Source: Thermohalobaculum sp050043005
GTDB lineage: Bacteria > Pseudomonadota > Alphaproteobacteria > Rhodobacterales > Rhodobacteraceae
Length of the DNA: 64,000 nt
Reading direction: 5' to 3'
Assembly (NCBI GenBank): GCA_050043005.1
Contig: JBHJIZ010000136.1
Location: 1 to 64,000, forward strand
In this document: positions 53,002-62,674 of the stretch, piece by piece
Layout of the letters: each line of letters begins with the position of its first letter
Position numbering within the stretch: the first letter of the stretch is position 1
The notes under the pieces: model-generated
What the model was told of the DNA's origin: nothing
Databases searched by the model: none
What the model saw: the letters and a program-made list of their open reading frames with translations, nothing else
Program-made: the position numbers and the translations under genes

Positions 53002-54348
53002 ATGAATGGTGCAGGAGCAATGGATGTGAAACGGGACATCCTGAAGCCGGATTGCAAGCACAGCTCTTATTGGCTGGACGACTTAGCCGAGCCGCCGGTT
53101 CGCCAGCACGAACTGATTCAGAACGTGGACATTGCAATTGTTGGCTCGGGGTATACGGGCTTACACGCGGCGATCGAAACGGCGCGCGGCGGTCGTTCGA
53201 CCCTGGTACTGGACGCCGAAGAACCGGGCTTTGGTTGCAGCACGCGCAATGGCGGACAGATCAGCACCAGCATCAAACCGTCCCTGGAGAAACTAACAAA
53301 CAAATACGGCGCCGAACGGGCCCAAGCGATCCGTAAGGAAGGCGAAACCGCGCTGGAATGGATCGAGGAGTTTCTGACGGCCGAAGGGATTAGTTGTGAT
53401 TTTCGCCGGAGTGGCCGTTATCACGCCGCCCACACGCCAGCGCACTACGAAGAACTCGCAAGGGATGCCGAAACTCTGACCAGAGATGAGGGGATCGAAG
53501 TATTTGCGGTTCCGCGCACGGAACAAAGGCGCGAACTTGGGTCGGACACGTATTTTGGCGGCGTCGTCTTTGCGCGGCATGCGTCGCTGAACCCAGCCAA
53601 GTACCATCGGGGCTTGTTGGAGACGGCAGTTTCAACCGGTGTCCGGATTGTCGGGAATTGCGCGGTTAAGGGGATCGAGCGGGAGTCGAATGGATTTCTG
53701 CTTACGACCGCAAAAGGTCCTGTGCATGCGCGTGATGTGATCGTGGCAACGAATGGCTACACGACAGGTCTCACGCCCTGGCTGCAGCGGCGCGTTATTC
53801 CAATTGGTAGTTACATCATTGCGACCGAGCCCTTGCCGCAAGACCTTATGGCGGAACTGTTCCCGACGGACCGCATCGCAAGCGATACATGCAAGGTCGT
53901 CTACTATTACCGCACTTCGCCAGATGGCAAACGGGTCTTGTTCGGCGGGCGTGTATCAGCAAATGAATCGGACACCTCGATCAGCGGGCCGAAGTTGTTC
54001 GCTGATATGTGCAGGATCTTCCCGCAACTTGCCCCGTATCAGGTGACGCATTCGTGGATGGGTCGCGTTGCGTATACGTTCGACGAGTTGCCGCATACCG
54101 GGGTCCACGACGGCGTGCACTATGCCATGGGCTATTGTGGGTCTGGCGTCTCAATGGCCAGTTATTTGGGGAGGCGTCTGGGTCAGAAAGTTCTGGGGCA
54201 GCCAGAGGGCATCACGGCTTTTGATGATCTACGCAACCCGACACGCCCGCTGTATCGAGGCAATCCCTGGTTCTTACCTGCGGCGGTCGCCTGGTATCGT
54301 CGGAAGGATCAACGTCAGATTCAGCGCGCCGCTGCGTCTGGACGCTAA
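53002..54348 (+). CDS. DAO-type FAD oxidoreductase (PuuB-like)
   Basis: 448 residues from ATG 53002; ATG 53020 is an alternative whose AGGAG is very close. FAD loop VDIAIVGSGYTGLHAAIETA, then STRNGGQISTSIKP, which is the wording of gamma-glutamylputrescine oxidase and related amine oxidases, and GYCGSGVSMASYLGRRLG at the end. It should oxidise a primary or secondary amine to an aldehyde plus H2O2. A polyamine-type ABC transporter on the opposite strand nearby fits an amine substrate. Confidence 0.83.
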   Translation: MNGAGAMDVKRDILKPDCKHSSYWLDDLAEPPVRQHELIQNVDIAIVGSGYTGLHAAIETARGGRSTLVLDAEEPGFGCSTRNGGQISTSIKPSLEKLTNKYGAERAQAIRKEGETALEWIEEFLTAEGISCDFRRSGRYHAAHTPAHYEELARDAETLTRDEGIEVFAVPRTEQRRELGSDTYFGGVVFARHASLNPAKYHRGLLETAVSTGVRIVGNCAVKGIERESNGFLLTTAKGPVHARDVIVATNGYTTGLTPWLQRRVIPIGSYIIATEPLPQDLMAELFPTDRIASDTCKVVYYYRTSPDGKRVLFGGRVSANESDTSISGPKLFADMCRIFPQLAPYQVTHSWMGRVAYTFDELPHTGVHDGVHYAMGYCGSGVSMASYLGRRLGQKVLGQPEGITAFDDLRNPTRPLYRGNPWFLPAAVAWYRRKDQRQIQRAAASGR

Positions 54349-54655
54349 GTATCGCAAAGAGCGTGTCGTCCGCGACCTTTAAACGTGTGCTGAGCGACTC
54401 CTTGCGTACTCACTTCGCAGTCGATCTGCGTCGTCTTCATCACCGCCTTGGTGCAGGCGCCGACTGTAGCCCAAGAAGCGGTTATAATCGCAATGATCAA
54501 ATCCGTTTGAAACACTGCCACGCCAACGAGCAGTCTGTTGATGGCGAAGCATGACCGGCGAGGTTCAATCGATGTTGAATGTTCGGTCAGCATGATCATG
54601 GTGAATTCGCGAACACCAGTGCAGGTATGTGAATACGGTTCGAATGAGAAGTGAC
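54349..54655. other. intergenic, no gene seen
   Basis: About 306 bases between the two oxidase genes. A minus-strand frame with a hydrophobic stretch (54345-54941) mostly overlaps the GMC gene and has no family resemblance. Nothing else seen. Confidence 0.3.
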
Positions 54656-56290
54656 ATGCGAAATTCCAGTGATGAAGAGGTGTACGATTATGTCGTCGTC
54701 GGCGCCGGATCGGCTGGTTCAGCGCTGGCCAATCGCCTGACGGCGTGCGGGAGATACACTGTTCTGGTGCTGGAAGCTGGTGGACCAGACAGAAGCCCGT
54801 GGATCCACATCCCGATCGGATACGGTAAGATCTTCCACGATGCTGCGGTGAACTGGAAATACGTGACCGAGCCGTCTCCCGGTCTGGACTATCAGCGCAC
54901 ATATTGGCCACGCGGAAAGGTTCTGGGCGGATCAAGTTCAATCAATGCGATGGTTCATGTCCGGGGTCATCCGCGCGATTATGCAGAGTGGAACTCCGCA
55001 GCGGCGGGCTGGGACTGGGAAGACGTTGCTCCGGTTTTTCGCCGTCTCGAGGATTGGGACGGTCCGGCAAATGAAAACCGCGGCATCGGCGGGCCGATCG
55101 CGGTGCATGATGTCTCGCAGGAAGTTCATCCGCTGACCCGAGCTTATCTGGAAGCAGCCGATCAGGCCGGCTTGGGCACGAGCACAGATTACAACAGCGG
55201 CGACATGGACGGCGCCACACTGTACCAGATTGCCACCAAGGGCGGCTTTCGCGCGTCGGCGGCACGTGGGTATCTTCGTCCTGCACGCAGGCGGTCAAAT
55301 CTGAACGTTCAAACGAAAGCTCATGTTGCACGCGTTTTGCTAGCAGACAAACGTGCGGTTGGTGTCGAATACATGCAGGACGGCCAGTCGAAGACAGCTC
55401 GTGTCCGGGGCGAGGTGATCCTGTGTGGCGGCGCAATCAACTCGCCTCAGTTGCTCCAGCTATCAGGGATCGGACCTACTCACGTCTTGAAACACTGTAC
55501 GATCCCTGTCGTACATGATGCAGCCCAAGTTGGACGCAACCTGAAGGATCACTTGGGCTGTGATCTCTACTTCCGGTCACGGGTGCCGACGCTCACCCAG
55601 CAACTGCGCACACTGCTGGGCAAATTGATGGTTGGCCTGCAATACTTACTGACCCGCAAAGGACCGTTGTCGCTCAGCCTGAATCAGGGCGGTGGCTTTG
55701 TGCGGATGTCTGAGCAATCCGAAGGCCCGGACGTGCAGGTATACTTTTCTCCCGTCAGCTACACGCGCGCGCCGGTCGGGGTTCGACCTTTGATGAGCCC
55801 GGATCCATTCCCTGGTTTCCTACTTGGCTTCAATCCCTGTAAGCCGACCAGCACAGGCCACTTACAGATCAAGTCACCAGACCCGTTAGCGCCGCCCGAG
55901 CTGCATCCGAACTATCTCGACACAGATCACGACAAGAGCATCATGCTGGCCGGAATTCGTTTGATGCGTCGCATCGCCAGCATGTCCGCCCTGCAAACCG
56001 CCATTGAAACCGAACTCTTGCCGGGGGCGGATGTCGAGAACGACGAAGACCTTGCTGCATATCTGAGAAGCACGTCATGGTCGGTTTTCCATCAATGTTC
56101 GACCTGCCGCATGGGGAGCGACCCCGCAACGTCAGTGGTTGACGCTAGGCTAAGGGTCCACGGAATAGAACGGCTGCGCGTGGCCGATGCTTCGATCTTT
56201 CCTACGATCCCAACCGGAAACACGAACGCACCGGCGATTATGGTCGGCGAACGGGCTTCGGACCTGATCCTTCAAGATGCGATGGCATAG
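54656..56290 (+). CDS. GMC oxidoreductase (choline dehydrogenase-like)
   Basis: 544 residues from ATG 54656; GTG 54629 and ATG 54644 are in frame. FAD loop YDYVVVGAGSAGSALANRL, the GMC signature GKVLGGSSSINAMVHVRGHP, GGAINSPQLLQLSGIG, and the C-terminal active-site pair: His in FHQCSTCRMG and Asn in PTGNTNAPAIMVGERA. Such enzymes oxidise primary alcohols such as choline, alkanols or polyethylene glycols. The enolase-superfamily gene follows after 12 bases. Confidence 0.88.
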   Translation: MRNSSDEEVYDYVVVGAGSAGSALANRLTACGRYTVLVLEAGGPDRSPWIHIPIGYGKIFHDAAVNWKYVTEPSPGLDYQRTYWPRGKVLGGSSSINAMVHVRGHPRDYAEWNSAAAGWDWEDVAPVFRRLEDWDGPANENRGIGGPIAVHDVSQEVHPLTRAYLEAADQAGLGTSTDYNSGDMDGATLYQIATKGGFRASAARGYLRPARRRSNLNVQTKAHVARVLLADKRAVGVEYMQDGQSKTARVRGEVILCGGAINSPQLLQLSGIGPTHVLKHCTIPVVHDAAQVGRNLKDHLGCDLYFRSRVPTLTQQLRTLLGKLMVGLQYLLTRKGPLSLSLNQGGGFVRMSEQSEGPDVQVYFSPVSYTRAPVGVRPLMSPDPFPGFLLGFNPCKPTSTGHLQIKSPDPLAPPELHPNYLDTDHDKSIMLAGIRLMRRIASMSALQTAIETELLPGADVENDEDLAAYLRSTSWSVFHQCSTCRMGSDPATSVVDARLRVHGIERLRVADASIFPTIPTGNTNAPAIMVGERASDLILQDAMA

Positions 56291-56302
56291 CCGGAGACTG
56301 CA

Positions 56303-57406
56303 ATGAAACTCAGATCCATCGAAACGTTCACGAATGACGCTGTCGGCTTTGTCAGGGTCACGGCGGAAGATGGCGCCCAGGGTTGGGGACAGGTTTCAAC
56401 CTACCATTCCGACATCACCTGTCAGGTGCTGCACCGGCAGGTCGCACCTTGGACACTCGGACAGGACACGACCGATCTGGACGACCTGCTCGATCTTGTG
56501 ACCGAACGAGAGCACAAGTTTCCGGGTTCGTATTTGCGCCGCGCAATGGCTGGCGTGGACACGGCGATCTGGGATCTGCGGGGCAAGCAGCAGGGCAAGC
56601 CGGTAGCGGAGCTGCTTGGAGGGTCGGCTGGCCTGATCCGCGCATATGCCTCCTCGATGAAACGCGACATCACACCGGCAGATGAAGCAACACGCCTGAA
56701 ACGCCTGCGCGACAGCCAAGGGTTTGACGCATTCAAGATGCGCGCGGGTGCCGAAGTTGGCCGCAATCAGGACGAATGGCCCGGCCGAACCGAAGAGATC
56801 ATCTCGACCATGCGGCGCGAACTTGGTGACGACGTCGATCTGCTGATCGACGCCAACAGTTGTTATTCTCCGGATCGCGCCATCGAAGTCGGACACATGC
56901 TTCAGGACAACGGGTTCTGCCATTTCGAGGAGCCCTGTCCCTATTGGGAGCTTGACCAAACCAAACAGGTAACGGACGCGCTGGATATCGACGTGACTGG
57001 CGGCGAGCAGGATTGCGACCTGCCAACATGGCAACGCATGATCGACATGCGCGCGGTGAACATCGTCCAACCGGACATCCTGTACCTCGGCGGGATATGC
57101 CGCACACTGCGGGTCGTCGAGATGGCGAAAGCTGCCGGACTACCAGTCACGCCCCATTGTGCGAACTGGTCGCTCGTTACCATGTTCACAATGCACCTGC
57201 TTCGGGCAATACCCAATGCTGGCAAGTATCTGGAGTTCTCGATCGAGGGCGCAGATTACTATCCGTGGCAGACGGATCTGTATGTCATCTCACCTTACGA
57301 GATTGAGAACGGGCACGCGCGCGTCACGGATACGCCCGGCTGGGGTGTCGAGATTAGCCCTGAATGGTTGGCGAAATCGACATATCAGATCAGCGAGTTA
57401 TCGTGA
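56303..57406 (+). CDS. enolase-superfamily enzyme, mandelate racemase subgroup
   Basis: 367 residues. The first catalytic motif is FKMRAG (K-x-R in place of K-x-K), the metal ligands are Asp in LLIDANSCYSP, Glu in HFEEPCPYWE and Glu in VTGGEQDCD, and the catalytic His is in VTPHCANWSLV. The His/Asp dyad pattern places it among acid-sugar dehydratases and racemases of the mandelate racemase group. Product unknown. It likely acts after the upstream alcohol and amine oxidases. It converges with the transporter operon. Confidence 0.85.
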   Translation: MKLRSIETFTNDAVGFVRVTAEDGAQGWGQVSTYHSDITCQVLHRQVAPWTLGQDTTDLDDLLDLVTEREHKFPGSYLRRAMAGVDTAIWDLRGKQQGKPVAELLGGSAGLIRAYASSMKRDITPADEATRLKRLRDSQGFDAFKMRAGAEVGRNQDEWPGRTEEIISTMRRELGDDVDLLIDANSCYSPDRAIEVGHMLQDNGFCHFEEPCPYWELDQTKQVTDALDIDVTGGEQDCDLPTWQRMIDMRAVNIVQPDILYLGGICRTLRVVEMAKAAGLPVTPHCANWSLVTMFTMHLLRAIPNAGKYLEFSIEGADYYPWQTDLYVISPYEIENGHARVTDTPGWGVEISPEWLAKSTYQISELS

Positions 57407-57469
57407 CGCCGTTACCTCTTGGCGGACAACCAAATGCCCTCGAGAGATCCTTCGTCGGACATCTTGGTT

Positions 57470-58330
57470 TCAGGACTTGGGGGGAGCTTTTTGAACAATG
57501 ACGCTGATCAACGCCAGTAATCCCGAGCCAACGATCAGGAAGAATGACACCGCATTCAAAACGGGCGTCGACCCAACCTTGGCCATTCGGTCAAACATTG
57601 TGATGGTCAATGGGCTTTCCGATCCGACCAGAAAGAGCGTCGTGTTGAAATTCTCGAATGAGACGAGAAACGCGACGATCCAGGCAGCAATCATTGCCGG
57701 GCGCAGAAACGGCAATGTTATGGTGCGCAAAACCTGCAAACGGCTCGCACCCAGGTTTAAGGCCGCCTCCTCCATCGCATAGTCGAACTTTTTCAAACGC
57801 GCCGTGATCACCAACGAGGTGATCGTCGTCACAAACGAAAACTGTCCGAATACGACCAGAAGGATACCGGGGCGCAGGAATTCCAGTTCGATATCATAAG
57901 TGTCTTCCAGTCCGTTGGCGATGTTACTGGCCATCACCAGAATAGAAATGCCCAGGATCACGCCCGGGATGACCAAGGGCAGAACCATCAAGAGGTAGAA
58001 GAAGTTCTTGCCAGGGAAGTTCCCACGGATGAACAGGAACGCGTTACAGGTGCCGACGAACACTGATAGCGAAGAGACCATTACCCCAATAATGGCTGAG
58101 TAATACAAGCCTCTTAGCAAGCGGCGATCATGGAACATCCCTAGTTTCGGTTCGGTATCGTTGAAGAACCAATCCAGCGTGAAGCCGCGCCACGGCAGGG
58201 ATGGGAACAGCGAATCATTAAAGGCGAAGCTGCCAGCCGCAACCAGAGGCGCTGCCAAAAAGATAAAGAACGCCAGAATATAGAGCCGGTAGCCCAACAG
58301 GAAGGCTTTGTTATGAGTTGAAACCGCCAA
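57470..58330 (-). CDS. polyamine-type ABC transporter permease (PotC-like)
   Basis: 286 residues. The only fitting start is TTG at 58330, because an in-frame stop lies 12 bases upstream; its binding site is poor. Membrane segments include LYILAFFIFLAAPLVAAGSF and FFYLLMVLPLVIPGVILGIS; the coupling loop is MEEAALNLGASRLQVLRTITLP. Last gene of the operon. Confidence 0.85.
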   Translation of the reverse strand: MAVSTHNKAFLLGYRLYILAFFIFLAAPLVAAGSFAFNDSLFPSLPWRGFTLDWFFNDTEPKLGMFHDRRLLRGLYYSAIIGVMVSSLSVFVGTCNAFLFIRGNFPGKNFFYLLMVLPLVIPGVILGISILVMASNIANGLEDTYDIELEFLRPGILLVVFGQFSFVTTITSLVITARLKKFDYAMEEAALNLGASRLQVLRTITLPFLRPAMIAAWIVAFLVSFENFNTTLFLVGSESPLTITMFDRMAKVGSTPVLNAVSFFLIVGSGLLALISVIVQKAPPKS

Positions 58331-58339
58331 CTCCCGCGC

Positions 58340-59206
58340 TCAGCTTTTCGCCACGGTGTTGGACAAGGTCTGACCGGTCAGCTTGAGGCCACCCCACACA
58401 ACGATGGATGTGAAGGCCAACAACAAAAAGCCGAATGCAGCACCTGACTCCCAGTTGAAGCGGGTGATAAACTGGTCATAGATCTGTTCGGTGAACCAGC
58501 TTGAGTTTTTGCCACCCAGCAGGATGGGTGTCAGATAACTGCCAGCCGTCAGCATGAACACAACAATGCACCCCGAGACGATGCCTGGCATGGCGTAAGG
58601 GATGATGATCTTGCGCAGCACGGTGAAGCCGCTGCCGCCAAGATTATAGCCCGCCTCGATCATCGCGTCGTCCATGCCGTCCAGCGTCGAGACAAGCGGC
58701 ACGATCATGAACAGAATGACCGTATAGACGAGCCCAACGACGACCGTGACATCGTTATACAGGAACTCGATCGGTTGATCGTACAGCCCACTCCACTGCA
58801 GAAAGCTCGAGATCACACCTGTCTCGCGGAGCAACAGGATCCAGCCGAATGCCCGGATCAGATCGCTGACCCACAGGGGCACCAGACACAGTAAGAACAG
58901 ACCACCCCGCGCGCGGCGACTGGCGATTTTCGCAATGTAGTAGGCAATGGGAAACCCGATAATTAGTGTCAGAAACGTCACCAGAATCGACATCGAACCG
59001 GTGCGCAGCAGAGTGTTCCAGTAAATCGGCTCTTGTATGAAGTCGATGTAGTTGCCCAACCCGAATTCATAGACACGCGGCGCCACTTTCTCGCGCAATG
59101 ACAGGACGACCATGCCCATATGCGGCAAGATGATCAGCAGCGAGATCCACAACGCGAAGGGTGCGAAGAGCAGGAGCAGCGAAAGCCGTCGGATGTCGCT
59201 TTGCAT
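58340..59206 (-). CDS. polyamine-type ABC transporter permease (PotB-like)
   Basis: 288 residues. Six membrane segments beginning with LLLLFAPFALWISLLIILPH; coupling loop MIEAGYNLGGSGFTVLRKIIIP. The extracellular part reads EFGLGNYIDFIQEPIYWNTL, usual for spermidine/putrescine permeases. It starts nine bases after the ATPase stop. Confidence 0.88.
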   Translation of the reverse strand: MQSDIRRLSLLLLFAPFALWISLLIILPHMGMVVLSLREKVAPRVYEFGLGNYIDFIQEPIYWNTLLRTGSMSILVTFLTLIIGFPIAYYIAKIASRRARGGLFLLCLVPLWVSDLIRAFGWILLLRETGVISSFLQWSGLYDQPIEFLYNDVTVVVGLVYTVILFMIVPLVSTLDGMDDAMIEAGYNLGGSGFTVLRKIIIPYAMPGIVSGCIVVFMLTAGSYLTPILLGGKNSSWFTEQIYDQFITRFNWESGAAFGFLLLAFTSIVVWGGLKLTGQTLSNTVAKS

Positions 59207-59215
59207 GCCGTTGCC

Positions 59216-60337
59216 TTACGTCGCGAAGCACATGGTTTGGGCTGGGGCCCAACCCAGTGTTACCGCATCTCCGGCCCGCAGATCTTCTGTGCCACCGGTC
59301 ACGACAACATCAGCCTCGATCAATTCATGCGATGGCCCACGGACCAGCACACGACTGTTCGCGCCATTGAAGAGGACGGAGTCGACCACCCCCGCCAACT
59401 GATTTTCCGATCCGTCTTTGGACCCGGCAGTTTCGCGTTTGCTGGCAGTGACGAATTCCGGACGGACGAAAACGGTTACGTTTTGACCTTCGATGAAACC
59501 TTCGCCCTCGCGTCGCGTCGCGATCATGGACAATCCGGCATCGGTTTCGACGTGAGCAGCTTGGGCGCCGACGGACGAAACCCTGCCGTTCCAACGGTTT
59601 GAGTCGCCCACAAATCCCGCGACGAAAGCCGTGCGGGGGTTGTGATACAGGTCTTCCGGGCGGCCGATCTGTTCGAACTGGCCTTCGTTCATGACCGCGA
59701 CATGGTCGGACATCACCAGCGCTTCGGACTGATCATGCGTGATGTAGATGAAGGTGGTGTTGAACTGATGTTGTAGCAGTTTGAGCTCGACCTTCATCGC
59801 CTCACGCAGTTTCAGATCCAGCGCGCCAAGCGGTTCATCCAATAACAGAACATCCGGATCCAGCACCATGCAGCGCGCGATGGCGATGCGCTGCTTCTGA
59901 CCGCCGGACAGCTGATGTATCTCGCGCTGAGCAACATCAGGAAGCGCGATACGGTCAAGCACATCGGCGACCTTGCGCTTGATCAGAGACTTCTCAACGC
60001 CCACGCAACGCAGGCCATAGGCGATGTTCTCGTAGACGTTCATCATTGGAAAAAGCGCAAGATGCTGGAACACCATTTTCACATTGCGCTTGTTCGGTGG
60101 GATCTTGAGCACTGATTTGCCTTTGATGCGGATATCGCCCGCCGTTGGGTTTTCGAACCCCGCAATCATGCGCATCAAGGTGGTCTTTCCGCAGCCAGAC
60201 GGACCCAGGATCGAAAAGAACGAGCCTTTCGGAATTTTGAACGAAACATCGTCGACCGCATGAACCGATCCGAAGTGCTTCGAGACGTTCGAGCATTCGA
60301 GATCAAAGTCGTGAACTTCGACGGCGGGTGCGTTCAT
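59216..60337 (-). CDS. polyamine-type ABC transporter ATPase (PotA-like)
   Basis: 373 residues; ATG 60337 has AGGAT seven bases before it (ATG 60352 is the alternative). Walker A GPSGCGKTTLMR, signature LSGGQKQRIAIAR, Walker B VLLLDEPLGALD, H-loop THDQSEA, and a C-terminal TOBE domain (RPEFVTASKRETAG onward). It powers the two permeases next to it. Confidence 0.9.
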   Translation of the reverse strand: MNAPAVEVHDFDLECSNVSKHFGSVHAVDDVSFKIPKGSFFSILGPSGCGKTTLMRMIAGFENPTAGDIRIKGKSVLKIPPNKRNVKMVFQHLALFPMMNVYENIAYGLRCVGVEKSLIKRKVADVLDRIALPDVAQREIHQLSGGQKQRIAIARCMVLDPDVLLLDEPLGALDLKLREAMKVELKLLQHQFNTTFIYITHDQSEALVMSDHVAVMNEGQFEQIGRPEDLYHNPRTAFVAGFVGDSNRWNGRVSSVGAQAAHVETDAGLSMIATRREGEGFIEGQNVTVFVRPEFVTASKRETAGSKDGSENQLAGVVDSVLFNGANSRVLVRGPSHELIEADVVVTGGTEDLRAGDAVTLGWAPAQTMCFAT

Positions 60338-60414
60338 TCGAAAATCCTGCAAGCAAGCAGAGAAATGAATGGGACGGCAGTCGTGTCAGACCTCCGCCCC
60401 ACGAGAGTGTCAAA

Positions 60415-61491
60415 TCAGCCGCCCGTAGCAGCCTTGATCTTTTCCAGCGTCTTACCTTCCATATCCTCGACCCCCGGAGGAATGTTGGCGAAGAACTTCA
60501 GGTTTGCGATGTCGGCATCAGAGAATGCCGCCGTTACGGCTGCTTTCTTGTCTGGGGGCAGCAGATCAAGCCCACCCTGAACCGCCGCGATCGCACCCGT
60601 GTTGGCGGACATGATGCTGACGTTCTCCGGCTGCAGGACAAAGTTTATCCACTTGTATGCAGCGTCGTCAGCCTTGCCTTTCCGAGGGATCGCAAAGGTA
60701 TCAATCCACGCCAACGCACCGGTCTCTGGCGGCACAAAGACGATGTCCTGATTCTGGCCGTACAGCTTGTACGCGGTCGAATCCCAGGTCTCGGACGCGA
60801 CGATCTCGCCTGACAGCATCATCGCCGACAGGTCATCGCCACCTTTCCAGTATGCTTTGATGTTGCTCTTACAGTCGATCAACTTTGCGGCGACCTCGTC
60901 CAAAATGCTCTGGTACTTGTCCAGATCTGCGTAGGCTGCGAACGGATCGTGCCCCATCGCAAAGGCCGTCCCCAGCAGAATTGTTCGCTTCAGACGCATC
61001 GACGTCTTGCCGGCATATTTCGGATCACACAGATCGCCCCAGCCTTTGAAATCTGGCGCAACAGACTTGTTCGCCATCAGACCGGACGTGCCCCACTGGT
61101 GCGGCACGGCGTAGACCTCGCCTTCGATGGTCGTGTTCGCCTTTACGCCATCCAGATGCGTAGCTTCCATGTTGGTCGTATCGATCTTTGACAGATCCAG
61201 CGGTTTGTAGATGTCATACTCCAACTGCGCCGCATAGATCCGGTCATGGCTTGGCTGCGCAAGATCAAACCCCGCACCACCGGTTGCTCGCAGCTTGGCA
61301 ATCATTTCTTCGTTGTTCGAGAACGTCACCTCGACCTCAATGTCGGGGTACTTCGCTTCAAATTTCTGGATCAGTTCGTCGGGCGCGTAAGAGCCCCAGG
61401 TCAGCAATCGTAGCGTTTCAGCATTGGCGACCGAGGTCGTCGTCAGCATCAACGCCGTAATCAAGCCGATTGCTTTGGATGTCTTCGTCAT
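60415..61491 (-). CDS. polyamine-type ABC substrate-binding protein (PotD-like)
   Basis: 358 residues; GGAGG stands six bases before ATG 61491. Signal peptide at residues 1-24 (AIGLITALMLTTTSVANAE). The mature start ETLRLLTWGSYAPDELIQKF and the later EVYAVPHQWGTSGLMAN and IDTFAIPRKGKADDAAYKWI are the PotD/PotF pattern. It probably binds a small cationic amine in the periplasm, in keeping with the amine and alcohol oxidases across the convergent junction. Confidence 0.9.
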   Translation of the reverse strand: MTKTSKAIGLITALMLTTTSVANAETLRLLTWGSYAPDELIQKFEAKYPDIEVEVTFSNNEEMIAKLRATGGAGFDLAQPSHDRIYAAQLEYDIYKPLDLSKIDTTNMEATHLDGVKANTTIEGEVYAVPHQWGTSGLMANKSVAPDFKGWGDLCDPKYAGKTSMRLKRTILLGTAFAMGHDPFAAYADLDKYQSILDEVAAKLIDCKSNIKAYWKGGDDLSAMMLSGEIVASETWDSTAYKLYGQNQDIVFVPPETGALAWIDTFAIPRKGKADDAAYKWINFVLQPENVSIMSANTGAIAAVQGGLDLLPPDKKAAVTAAFSDADIANLKFFANIPPGVEDMEGKTLEKIKAATGG

Positions 61492-62129
61492 GTCTACCTC
61501 CTCGTTTTTGTCGCAAGCGTCCGCGTCGTTCTGATCGGTCAGGCGACACGATCCTCAACGAACTCCAAGCGAGTGAACGACTGTTCCATAGATCTGTGGC
61601 GGATAACACCGATTCTGAGCGACCCGTGCCCCAAGATTCGCAATCCATTTGGAGAGTGCTTTCTTAACTGAACTGCGGTGCGCCCTGTTTCGGCTGTGGT
61701 AACTGCGGTTAGCTCGACTCGTTGCCAACCTCTAAAGCGCCAAGAGCTGTGGTGCGCATATAACACTCGACGACAGGCTCTCCGTCGATGGGCTGCGTCC
61801 GCTGCGCTATTTTCGCCAGAGAGTTGGTGTTCAATGTGATGGGGAGGTTTGTGAGAGTATCAATCTGGTGGAGTTATCTCGGGACACGTTCGCAGGGAGG
61901 AGATCACGAATGTAACATGAACGCGATCGTCGTGGCGGTGGTGGCAGTCTGGTACGAACTCGTCTCTGGCGTCGGAACCTCTGAATACAGGCGAGATACA
62001 GGGAAAGTTGTATTCTGGAGGGCCAGGTTTGCATTTCTCGCCTCGGAAATGCGGTGGAGATCAGCAGGTTGGAAGCGTTTTCCCTGCTCTGTCAGAACAG
62101 AGAATCGAAACTGCGGATCTGGGATCACC
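61492..62129. other. 638-base stretch without a recognisable gene
   Basis: Only poor open frames are present (for example 61788-62294 plus, 168 codons, with atypical Trp/Arg/Cys-rich composition). GGAGGAGA at about 61897 is followed by ATGAACGCG at 61917, but the product resembles nothing I know. The stretch separates the transporter operon from decayed mobile-type genes and may be an old insertion junction. Confidence 0.4.
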
Positions 62130-62674
62130 TCAAACGGTAAAAGAGAAGATTGGCGCCGGATCAGCGTTTGCGGGACCGTCCGCGGAACGTCGGTTCCCCC
62201 AGTTCGCCTGGCTCGCCATCGGCAATGCCAGCAGTGGCCCGCCCGTCTTTTCTGCCAGCAGCCACGTTGTGGCGTGATCATCCTGCTGGTGTAGCGTCTG
62301 GGCGTGGAGTTCCCATCCTGCCGGCCTCTTGAGCCAAGCCTCGGCGTCGACCTCGTCGAGATCCGTCAGCGGAGTGCTTTCGGCCAACGCCGCCGGGGTC
62401 AGCGGCATCGGAGCGCCGGTCCATGGCAAACGGCTGGAAAGGCCTCGGGCTTGTCAACGTAGAGGATCCGCCCACGGCTCGTCCGGGCATCGCACTGCAG
62501 GCAGACCTCGATGCTCGCCAGCAGTGCCACCTCGATCGATAGGATGTCGAGGACGACCTCCTCGATGGGTACCCGAACATCCAGTTCCGGCAAATGCTTG
62601 AGAATGGCCCGCGCCAGTCGGACCGGGTCCGATCCGGCATCTTCGATCTCGAGGCGGTCGAGATTGAGCGTCAC
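62130..62674 (-). pseudogene. ImmA/IrrE-type metallopeptidase gene, internally deleted and frameshifted
   Basis: The start (ATG 62674, overlapping the regulator stop) gives an N-terminus usual for these proteins: SDPVRLARAILKHLPELDV, then VPIEEVV and CLQCDARTSRGR. It then jumps to what is normally the C-terminal third (RILYVDKPEAFP). The next part, RLPWTGAPMPLT to LHAQTLHQQDDHATTWLLAE, lies in another frame, so a small indel near 62435 shifts the frame. The middle region with the zinc motif HExxH is missing. The pair XRE regulator plus ImmA is common in phages and integrative elements. Family assignment is from memory of related proteins. Confidence 0.6.

Noticed and set aside
54345..54941. 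Minus-strand frame with a hydrophobic stretch between the two oxidase genes
   Set aside because: Half of it is antisense to the GMC gene and the hydrophobic part alone does not match any membrane protein family.
61788..62294. 168-codon frame in the empty stretch before the ImmA-type pseudogene
   Set aside because: Composition rich in Trp, Arg and Cys, runs antisense into the pseudogene, and no family match.
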